Shown piece after piece: positions 1-5,157 of a stretch of 5,223 nucleotides of DNA. The notes beneath the pieces are model-generated. The model was given only the letters and a program-made list of their open reading frames with translations. It was not told the DNA's origin and did not search any database. The stretch lies in the NCBI GenBank assembly GCA_902766305.1, contig CACXDE010000273.1, forward strand, positions 1 through 5,223, in the 5' to 3' direction. The stretch comes from an uncultured Ruminococcus sp. (lineage in GTDB: Bacteria; Bacillota; Clostridia; Oscillospirales; Acutalibacteraceae). The position numbers and the translations under genes were made by a program. The number at the start of each line of letters is the position of its first letter. Position 1 is the stretch's first letter.

Positions 1-131
1 GCAGCGATAAAAATTATCTTTGGTGAAACAAAAACGGAATGGCACAGCCCGTGATTCATAAAAGCGATGATTTTAAAGAAAGTGGTGCAAGACTGGTGCG
101 AGGATTCAGCGTAACGCTGGTATTGACCTGA
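1..131 (+). other. Possible 3' end of an upstream gene (unrecognised, perhaps frameshifted)
   Basis: Two short open stretches on the plus strand abut here. Frame 1 is open from the window edge to TGA at 52-54 (17 codons, ending TEWHSP). Frame 3 is open from base 27 to TGA at 129-131, with an ATG at 39 (peptide beginning MAQPVIHKSDDF and ending SVTLVLT). Joining them at the five-A run at 30-34 would give one continuous tail of about 43 residues, which would suit a gene end carrying a one-base indel. I do not recognise the product, and no good ribosome binding site precedes the ATG at 39, so an independent small gene is unlikely. The region could also simply be non-coding. The last codons overlap the -35 box of the next promoter. 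Confidence 0.22.
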
Positions 132-151
132 AGGTCTGAATGTGATATTAT
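123..151 (+). promoter_or_regulatory. Sigma-A type promoter of the EAL gene
   Basis: The -35 box TTGACC lies at 123-128 and the -10 box TATTAT at 146-151, with a 17-bp spacer. A TG at 143-144 followed by one base makes this an extended -10. Transcription would begin near base 158, giving a leader of about 80 bases before the ATG at 238. An alternative -10 (TACAAT, 151-156) has a poorer spacer. The hexamers and spacing are seen directly; activity is inferred. Confidence 0.65.
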
Positions 152-201
152 ACAATAAATAGCAATTACGTCAGGATTTTTTATGCTTACTGTAATAAGA
201 A

Positions 202-211
202 TTAGTACTAA
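202..211. promoter_or_regulatory. 10-bp perfect palindrome in the EAL leader, possible operator
   Basis: TTAGTACTAA is its own reverse complement and lies about 45 bases downstream of the predicted transcription start and 11 bases before the Shine-Dalgarno sequence. It could be a dimeric regulator site or chance in AT-rich DNA; nothing in the sequence names a regulator. Confidence 0.2.
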
Positions 212-221
212 ATCTGCAAAA

Positions 222-227
222 AAGGAG
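222..227 (+). promoter_or_regulatory. Ribosome binding site of the EAL gene
   Basis: AAGGAG ends 10 bases before the ATG at 238. The next in-frame ATG (250) would be 22 bases away, so 238 is the better start. Confidence 0.75.
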
Positions 228-237
228 AGTAAATCAA

Positions 238-1839
238 ATGAATAAAAGGATGAACGAACAGGAAATGCTTGCCTGCTTTGATGACGCAATTAATTTTGGA
301 CACATATTTGTTACCTATCAGCCGAAAATAAACCATTCCACGGGTAGGATGATCGGTGCAGAAGCACTGATGAGGTGGTCGCATCCGGTTTATGGTATGC
401 AGTACCCTTCTGATTTTATCCCTGTTCTGGAAAAGAATGACCTTATCTACAGGGCTGACCTTGCGGTTTTTGAGTCGGTGTGTGTATTCCTGCGAAAATG
501 TCTTGATGAAAAAATAAAACCTGTTCCTATATCTGTAAACATGTCAAGATATGATATCTACAGAAAAGACTATGTTGAAAAGATAGAAAAGCTCAGGCAG
601 AAATATGATATCCCTGTAAAGTATCTTCATGTTGAGGTTACGGAAACATCTGCAATAGGCGGAATGGAGCTTGTTTCAAGCGTTCTTAAACAGCTGCATG
701 ATTACGGCTTTATTGTTGAGATGGATGATTTCGGCAGCGGATATTCATCGCTTAACGTGCTTAAAGATCTGGCAGTAGATGTCATAAAGCTTGATATGCG
801 TTTTCTCAGCGGAGATATCGGCGGAAGGGGCGGCACTATCATCAGTGCTATAGTTCAGATGGCTAAGTGGCTAGGAACGCCTATAATTGCAGAGGGTGTG
901 GAAACTCTTGAACAGGCGGACTATATGAAAAGCATAGGATGCAAATATATACAGGGCTATCTTTACTCCAAGCCTGTTGTTGAGAGTGAATTTCTTGAAA
1001 AGATGCAGCGTCTGGAGCATGAACCAATGACTCCGGCAATGGTGCTGACTACAGCTATGGATGCTGGAAAATTCTGGGATCCATCTTCAATGGAAACTCT
1101 GATATTCAACAACTTTGTCGGCGGCGCTGTGATTTTTTCATACCACGAAGGAAAAGCAGAAATACTGCGTGTGAATAAAAAATACATCCGTGAGATCGGT
1201 ATGAATATGATCGAGCAGGAAATCCTTGAAACAGATCCGTTTATTGGAATGGATGAATTTAACCGTAAGATATTTACCGATACTCTTCAACGTGCAATTG
1301 ATTCTAATGATGAGGAGGTCTGCGAGACATGGCGGACAGTATGCTCCAAGACCTGCGGCGAGGATAAGATATGTGTCAGAAGCTTCATACGGATGATAGG
1401 CAAAACTGATTATCAGTATCTTTTCTATGCTATGGTACACAATATTACAGCGGAAAAGAGACAGTTCAATGAACTGTTTGAAAGTGAAAGACGTTTCCGT
1501 TTTGCAATAGAGCAGGCAAATGTATATGCCTGGGAGGTAGAGCTTGCAACGAAGATAATGCGTCCGTGTTTCAGATGTATGCGTGATCTGAATATACCGT
1601 CGGTAGTCAGGAATTATCCTCAGTCTGTTATTGAAAATAAGATATTTCCCCCGGATTATGCCGAAACTTTTCGTAAAAGTGTAGAAATGCTTGAAAGCGG
1701 AGAGGTAGAGCAGACTGAGGAGATAGTACCTATGACGGTGGGAAAGGTGCCGTTCTATGTAAGATATACCCTTGAACGTGACGAAAGCGGAAGACCGCTA
1801 AAGGTATACGGTTCGGCAACATTAGTTGTGGACGATTGA
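238..1839 (+). CDS. EAL-domain cyclic-di-GMP phosphodiesterase with two C-terminal PAS-like domains
   Basis: This 533-residue protein is predicted to hydrolyse the second messenger c-di-GMP to pGpG in the cytoplasm. The EAL domain fills about residues 10-258 and keeps every motif expected of an active enzyme: E42 in EALMRW, N101 in SVNMS, E133 in EVTET, D163-D164 in DDFGSGYSSL (loop 6, Ser where Thr is usual), K184 in IKLD, E219 and E222 in AEGVET, and Q239 in QGY followed by SKP. Residues about 285-405 look like one PAS fold and about 416-530 like a second (PAS_3 style, with FRFAIEQANVYAWE at its start); these assignments come from pattern and are less certain. There is no GGDEF domain, signal peptide or obvious membrane segment. 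The order is unusual, since sensory PAS domains normally precede the EAL domain. The second PAS ends abruptly at VVDD, where relatives often continue into another output domain, so loss of a C-terminal domain is possible. Its own promoter lies upstream and a PHP gene follows 47 bases downstream, probably in the same operon. Confidence 0.93.
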   Translation: MNKRMNEQEMLACFDDAINFGHIFVTYQPKINHSTGRMIGAEALMRWSHPVYGMQYPSDFIPVLEKNDLIYRADLAVFESVCVFLRKCLDEKIKPVPISVNMSRYDIYRKDYVEKIEKLRQKYDIPVKYLHVEVTETSAIGGMELVSSVLKQLHDYGFIVEMDDFGSGYSSLNVLKDLAVDVIKLDMRFLSGDIGGRGGTIISAIVQMAKWLGTPIIAEGVETLEQADYMKSIGCKYIQGYLYSKPVVESEFLEKMQRLEHEPMTPAMVLTTAMDAGKFWDPSSMETLIFNNFVGGAVIFSYHEGKAEILRVNKKYIREIGMNMIEQEILETDPFIGMDEFNRKIFTDTLQRAIDSNDEEVCETWRTVCSKTCGEDKICVRSFIRMIGKTDYQYLFYAMVHNITAEKRQFNELFESERRFRFAIEQANVYAWEVELATKIMRPCFRCMRDLNIPSVVRNYPQSVIENKIFPPDYAETFRKSVEMLESGEVEQTEEIVPMTVGKVPFYVRYTLERDESGRPLKVYGSATLVVDD

Positions 1840-1874
1840 TTTCACTCTGACAGGGAATTTAAGGTCACTGAAAT
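1839..1874 (+). promoter_or_regulatory. Imperfect stem-loop between the EAL and PHP genes, abutting the PHP Shine-Dalgarno
   Basis: ATTTCA (1839-1844) pairs with TGAAAT (1869-1874), and TGAC (1848-1851) with GTCA (1864-1867), leaving small bulges and a 12-base loop. The stem stops one base before GGAG (1875-1878). No T run follows, so it is not a terminator. It might tune translation of the PHP gene or be chance. Confidence 0.25.
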
Positions 1875-1878
1875 GGAG
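1875..1878 (+). promoter_or_regulatory. Ribosome binding site that fixes the PHP gene start at 1887
   Basis: GGAG at 1875-1878 is 8 bases from the ATG at 1887 but only 2 bases from the in-frame ATG at 1881, which is too close for initiation. The protein therefore most likely begins MKKSFLSD rather than MIMKKSF. Confidence 0.65.
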
Positions 1879-1886
1879 ATATGATA

Positions 1887-2696
1887 ATGAAAAAATCTTT
1901 TTTGTCCGACAGTCATACACACAGTGAGTGCTCGTTTGACGGAAATGACAGTGTTATAATGCTTTGTGAACAGGCGAGTGCAAGGGAAATGTATTCAATT
2001 ACGATTACAGACCATTGTGAATGCAATGAATATTTTGAAAAGAATGTGCGTGATGATATCATTCGTTCTATTTCCCAGACAGCAAGTGCCCGTGAAATGT
2101 ACCACGACAGGCTTCATGTCTATACAGGAATAGAGCTTGGTCAGCCGACTCAGGATACTGATGCCGCAAGGGATGCGCTGTCTCTTACAGATTATGATTT
2201 TGTGTTGGGTTCACTCCATAATCTGAAAGGGGAACAGGATTTTTATTTTCTGAAATATACAGAGCAGTCAGCGTATGAATTGCTGGACAGGTATTATGAT
2301 GAATTACTGGAGCTTGCACAGCAGAATCTGTTTGACTGTTTGTCGCACATTGATTATCCGCTCAGATATATCATCGGAAATTCAGGGCTTGATATTGATT
2401 TGTCCAGATACAATGAAAGGCTTGACGCAGTACTGGAGACTGTCATAAAAAATGATAAAGCCATAGAGATAAATACGTCCGGTCTTAGGCAGATAATAGG
2501 CAGGACATTGCCGGATATTTCTGTAATAAAGCGTTTTCGTGAGCTTGGAGGAAAATATGTAACCATAGGTTCAGATGCACATTGCTGGAAGGATATAGGG
2601 GCAGGCATTGAGACCGGGCTTGACATACTCTCAGCCGCCGGTTTTACCCATTTTGCTGTATATGGAAAGCACGTTCCGAAGCTGCTCCCTGTTTAA
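1887..2696 (+). CDS. PHP-family phosphoesterase, histidinol-phosphatase (HisJ/HisK) type
   Basis: This 269-residue protein has the usual length of Firmicute PHP-type histidinol phosphatases, which remove phosphate from L-histidinol phosphate in histidine synthesis using a metal cluster in a TIM-barrel-like fold. All expected metal-ligand motifs are present: H10-x-H12 in DSHTHSE, D18, D42-H43 in TDH, E83 in GIELG, H111 in GSLHNL, H154 in SHIDY, and D230/H232 in GSDAH. EINTSGLR at 194-201 is typical of the HisJ/HisK branch. The protein is cytoplasmic, with no signal peptide. It follows the EAL gene by 47 bases with no terminator between, so co-transcription is likely. No other his genes lie in the window, and the true substrate could be another small phosphate ester. 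The heptapeptide ASAREMY occurs twice (residues 30-36 and 66-72) with four of seven codons differing. The stop is followed one base later by a repeat element. The family call is firm; the substrate is inferred. Confidence 0.9.
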   Translation: MKKSFLSDSHTHSECSFDGNDSVIMLCEQASAREMYSITITDHCECNEYFEKNVRDDIIRSISQTASAREMYHDRLHVYTGIELGQPTQDTDAARDALSLTDYDFVLGSLHNLKGEQDFYFLKYTEQSAYELLDRYYDELLELAQQNLFDCLSHIDYPLRYIIGNSGLDIDLSRYNERLDAVLETVIKNDKAIEINTSGLRQIIGRTLPDISVIKRFRELGGKYVTIGSDAHCWKDIGAGIETGLDILSAAGFTHFAVYGKHVPKLLPV

Positions 2697-2697
2697 T

Positions 2698-2732
2698 CAG
2701 TTGTAAGTTGTCAGTTATCAGCCATCAGTTCA
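2698..2732 (+). repeat. Left heptamer array (five 7-bp units)
   Basis: Five consecutive 7-bp units follow the pattern (C/A)AGTTGT with drift. The first is CAGTTGT (2698-2704), the second AAGTTGT, and the last CAGTTCA (2726-2732). The array begins two bases after the PHP stop codon. Confidence 0.65.
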
Positions 2733-2772
2733 AAGAAAAAAGCTCAAAGTCCTAAGCTCAAAGAGTAGCTTA
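2731..2772 (+). repeat. Three degenerate 14-bp units starting CAAAG
   Basis: CAAAG recurs at 2731, 2745 and 2759, exactly 14 bases apart, and AGCT ends the first two units. Fourteen is twice the heptamer period of the flanking arrays, though the phase is shifted by two bases. The first two units match at 10 of 14 positions; the third keeps mainly CAAAG. Confidence 0.45.
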
Positions 2773-2784
2773 TCAGACTTTTTT
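2746..2784 (+). terminator. Rho-independent terminator of the EAL-PHP operon
   Basis: TAAGCT (2753-2758) pairs with AGCTTA (2767-2772) around an 8-base loop. The stem is extended by AAAGTC (2746-2751) with GACTTT (2776-2781), with a 1-by-3 internal loop, and six T residues run from 2779 to 2784 followed by more T-rich sequence. The stem is AT-rich and modest, but the arrangement and its place 50 bases after the PHP stop fit an intrinsic terminator. It sits inside the inverted-repeat element. Confidence 0.5.
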
Positions 2785-2817
2785 CTTCTTTTGTTGTTTC
2801 AAAAGTTCGCCCTGCTG

Positions 2818-2869
2818 TTAATTGTCAACTGAAAACTGATGACTTACAACTGACAACTGTTTACAACTT
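2818..2869 (-). repeat. Right heptamer array (inverted relative to the left array)
   Basis: Six 7-bp units fill 2818-2859, including TCAACTG (2825), ACAACTG (2846) and ACAACTG (2853), the reverse complements of the left-array units. A further unit ACAACTT (2863-2869) follows after a three-base offset. Confidence 0.6.
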
Positions 2870-2951
2870 CCGGTTTATTGAAAATAGTCACCAAATAATA
2901 GGATTGCTATTTGTTGTTATACACAAAATTATTCAAAAATATAAATAATTA

Positions 2952-2980
2952 TTGTTACGATAAGAAAATAATGATACAAT
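2952..2980 (+). promoter_or_regulatory. Sigma-A type promoter of the secreted CAP/Ig-like gene
   Basis: TTGTTA (2952-2957) and TACAAT (2975-2980) are 17 bp apart, with TG at 2972-2973 as an extended -10, the same architecture as the promoter at 123-151. Transcription would start near 2987, giving a leader of about 60 bases. The DNA between the repeat element and this promoter (about 2870-2951) is AT-rich and shows no gene. Confidence 0.65.
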
Positions 2981-2992
2981 AGATAGTATAAA

Positions 2993-3009
2993 GTTCCCGT
3001 CATAGGAAC
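2993..3009 (+). promoter_or_regulatory. Small perfect hairpin at the 5' end of the leader
   Basis: GTTCC (2993-2997) pairs with GGAAC (3005-3009) around a 7-base loop, starting within a few bases of the predicted transcription start. It could stabilise the mRNA 5' end or bind a regulator as DNA. No T run follows, so it is not an attenuator by itself. Confidence 0.3.
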
Positions 3010-3032
3010 AATTGATATATTTATTCTCAGGG

Positions 3033-3041
3033 AAAGGGTGG
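3033..3041 (+). promoter_or_regulatory. Ribosome binding site that places the start at GTG 3048
   Basis: The purine-rich AAAGGGTGG ends 6 bases before the GTG at 3048. Starting there gives a clean signal peptide. The in-frame TTG at 3012 has no Shine-Dalgarno and would put 12 extra residues in front of the signal sequence. Confidence 0.6.
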
Positions 3042-3047
3042 CTGACT

Positions 3048-5138
3048 GTGAAAACAAGGGGTTTAAGAAAAGTATTGAGTATTATGCTTGCGGCTTTGAT
3101 GATCGTGCCGCTTATCGTATTTACTCCTCAGAGGGCAGAAGCACAGTCTTATGCGGTGAATATCACAATAGTTAATGTTACAAGGAGGTATCGTGATTCA
3201 GCGTCATATCTTAAGCTTTGCAATGATTATCGTTCGGAGAATGAGCTTGATCCATGGGTAATGGATGAGGAACTGTATGAGCTTGCAATGAAGAAGGCGG
3301 CGGAGCTTGCAGTTTATGTGGACGAATATAATCTTGACGGTTCGTACTTTCTTAATAATACGGAAGAAGAAAGAGGACTGATGATAGGCTACGGTGTTTC
3401 AAGCAGTGGAGTACTGTTCAATTCCTTCAAAAGCGAGACAAAATATGTCTCCTATCTGCTGTCTGAAAAATATAAATCAGTCGGTATAGGGTCAGTTGAG
3501 GTTGACGGGAAAAAGTATGTCTGTGTGCTTCTTTCGGGAAAAGACCCTGTTCCTGTAGACAGCAGTGTTCTTACCCAGATAAATAAAAGATTGTCTCAGA
3601 AAACACAGTGCAACCCTTCTTATCTGATTGATAACAAGGTAAATTTCAAGGATGATTCACAGGTCGTATGCGGCAAGGAGTTTTCAATAAATCTTGTTGT
3701 GCATAATCTGAAATATGATGATGCAAATACAGTTGTTACAAGTGATGATATGGAGCTGTTATCCTCTGATACAAATGTTTTCATGCCGACAGGAAGCAGT
3801 ACTCTTATAGGTACTGGTCCGGGCACAGCATTGATAACAATGAAGCTTAAAGGAACACAGGCTGTAAATGCTTCGGTAAGACTGAAATCAATTGCCTATG
3901 ATATTAATAACTGCAAGTTTACAGCGATACCGGATCAGAGCTATTCCGGTACAGAGCTGAGACCCGGTGTCAGTCTTCTGACTTCGACAAATGTTTCTCT
4001 CGCTGAGGGAAAGGATTATGAGCTTACATATTATAACAATACAGAGGTCGGTCAGGCACAGGTGACTATAAAGGGTATCGGTTCTTATTCCGGTTCATCC
4101 AGAACAGAAAAATTCAATATCATAAGCGATCCCAACGCCTTTGGTGCGGCACTGAAATCTGATGTTTCCGAAATAGAATTGGGACAGAGTGCAAAGCTTA
4201 CAGCGTCATTTGTAAACGGGAAAGAACCGGTGAGCTTTAAGTATGAGTATGCTCTGCAAGGTTCTTCGGAGTATGAGATGATATGTGAAGAAGGTACAGA
4301 CTGTAACTGTTCATTCAAGCCGACAGCGGCAGGAACGTATGTTCTCAGAGTTACAGCGGCAGATGCGGAAAATAAAATTGCTGCGGCTAATGTTCTGCTG
4401 GGAGTAAGCACACCGCTGTCTGTTGTTCTCGAACCTGATGCCTCAGAGCTGATAATCGGGGATACACTTAAAGTATCAGCAATAGCAGAAGGCGGAAAAT
4501 TACCTTATAAGTATGCGTATTATATACTTGAACCGGGAAAAACTGAATACAGACTTATTGCAAGCTATGGTGATCTTACTGCACTTACGTATACACCAAC
4601 GGCTTTGGGTGAATATCGGATACGCTGTGATGTGAAGGGCAGTAATGATCTTACAGCAACAACTTCAGAAAGCTTTACTGTTTCGCCGAAGCCGCTTGTA
4701 AATGATTCTATAATAAGTTCAACATCTGTGAAAACAGGAAAAGAAATAAACTTGAATGCACAGGCGAGCGGAGGTATAGAGCCGTACAGTTATGCGTACT
4801 CCTACAAAGAGATATCATCTGATGAATGGACAATGATCTCCGGCGGAAATGACAGCGGATTTGTCACAGAAGCAACTGAAATATTCAGTCAGTCAGAAGC
4901 AGGTACTTATGTTTTAAGAGTGAGTGTCAAGGATAGTGACAACAAGATTGTTGATAAGGATTTTACAGTTACGGTCTTTGAAGATCCTCTGAGGAACGAT
5001 TCAGTGATCAGCACTGACAGTGCAGGAAACTCCGTTGGAATAACTATAAGCGGTAAGGCTGGCGGAGGCGAAGAACCGTACAGATATGCGTACTACTATA
5101 AAGATACCTCGTCAAGCGTATGGACAAAGCTTTCATAA
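3048..5138 (+). CDS. Secreted protein with degenerate CAP-like domain and tandem Ig-like modules, interrupted by an in-frame stop
   Basis: From GTG 3048 the frame encodes 696 residues. Residues 1-32 form a signal peptide: basic start KTRGLRK, hydrophobic core about 9-26, and likely cleavage after AEA. Residues about 48-166 resemble a CAP/SCP domain: LCNDYRSENEL near the start, a helix ending KAAELAVY, then GIGSVEVDGKKYVCV. The family's HTRPDG segment reads here EYNLDG, so the usual histidine is gone. About 200-281 looks Ig-like. About 282-358 matches a beta domain common in Firmicute surface proteins (DQSYSG, DYELTYYNN, VTIKGIGSYSG). Four related modules follow, marked by prolines at 394, 486, 579 and 677 in (G)G-x-x-P-Y-x-Y-x-Y-Y contexts and by an AGTYVLRV-like end. 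The fourth is cut by TAA at 5136, yet its missing end continues in frame after the stop. No cell-wall anchor is seen. A surface or secreted binding role is inferred. The gene has its own promoter, separate from the operon upstream. Confidence 0.85.
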   Translation: MKTRGLRKVLSIMLAALMIVPLIVFTPQRAEAQSYAVNITIVNVTRRYRDSASYLKLCNDYRSENELDPWVMDEELYELAMKKAAELAVYVDEYNLDGSYFLNNTEEERGLMIGYGVSSSGVLFNSFKSETKYVSYLLSEKYKSVGIGSVEVDGKKYVCVLLSGKDPVPVDSSVLTQINKRLSQKTQCNPSYLIDNKVNFKDDSQVVCGKEFSINLVVHNLKYDDANTVVTSDDMELLSSDTNVFMPTGSSTLIGTGPGTALITMKLKGTQAVNASVRLKSIAYDINNCKFTAIPDQSYSGTELRPGVSLLTSTNVSLAEGKDYELTYYNNTEVGQAQVTIKGIGSYSGSSRTEKFNIISDPNAFGAALKSDVSEIELGQSAKLTASFVNGKEPVSFKYEYALQGSSEYEMICEEGTDCNCSFKPTAAGTYVLRVTAADAENKIAAANVLLGVSTPLSVVLEPDASELIIGDTLKVSAIAEGGKLPYKYAYYILEPGKTEYRLIASYGDLTALTYTPTALGEYRIRCDVKGSNDLTATTSESFTVSPKPLVNDSIISSTSVKTGKEINLNAQASGGIEPYSYAYSYKEISSDEWTMISGGNDSGFVTEATEIFSQSEAGTYVLRVSVKDSDNKIVDKDFTVTVFEDPLRNDSVISTDSAGNSVGITISGKAGGGEEPYRYAYYYKDTSSSVWTKLS

Positions 5139-5157
5139 GCAGACGGTTCTGCTTATG
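5134..5157 (+). other. Perfect 10-bp inverted repeat with 4-base loop enclosing the in-frame TAA
   Basis: CATAAGCAGA (5134-5143) and TCTGCTTATG (5148-5157) are exact reverse complements separated by CGGT. The TAA stop at 5136-5138 lies in the left arm and pairs with TTA in the right arm. No T run follows, so it is not an intrinsic terminator. The matching module 3 sequence has no such hairpin. Confidence 0.85.

Larger units (their letters stand above)
2698..2859. repeat. Inverted-repeat element built of 7-bp units (MITE-like or REP-like)
   Basis: The outer arms 2698-2732 and 2825-2859 are inverted copies matching at 28 of 35 positions. Each arm is a string of heptamers: CAGTTGT and variants on the left, ACAACTG and variants on the right. 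The enclosed sequence carries 14-bp repeats and a terminator-like hairpin, and there is no open reading frame of note. The whole could fold into one long hairpin in RNA or single-stranded DNA. It resembles a small non-autonomous mobile element or a repetitive extragenic palindrome. The heptamer periodicity and inversion are seen directly; mobility is inferred. Confidence 0.6.

Noticed and set aside
1..237. Possible riboswitch (c-di-GMP, cobalamin or T-box) ahead of the EAL gene, suggested by GGTG and small hairpins at 107-119 and 125-136.
   Set aside because: None of the conserved cores I know for c-di-GMP-I, c-di-GMP-II, cobalamin or T-box RNAs is present, and the hairpins lie upstream of or within the promoter, not in the predicted transcript.
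56..289. Minus-strand 77-residue open frame across the EAL gene start.
   Set aside because: It overlaps the promoter and start of a well-supported gene, has no family resemblance, and looks like an antisense shadow.
963..1440. Minus-strand open frames inside the EAL gene.
   Set aside because: They lie wholly opposite conserved coding sequence and show no recognisable protein or ribosome binding site.
2698..2859. CRISPR array.
   Set aside because: The units are 7 bp and contiguous, arranged in inverted blocks, with no spacers of regular length and no cas genes.
157..2912. The 10-mer AAATAGCAAT at 157-166 and its reverse complement at 2903-2912, each near a promoter.
   Set aside because: Ten-base matches in AT-rich DNA are expected by chance in a window this size, and the positions relative to the two promoters differ.
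5136..5138. Genetic-code reassignment making TAA a sense codon.
   Set aside because: The PHP gene ends with TAA at a normal family C terminus, and I know of no bacterial lineage with TAA reassigned.
5134..5157. Intrinsic terminator at the end of the secreted-protein gene.
   Set aside because: The stem is perfect, but no T run follows and the coding frame continues past it.
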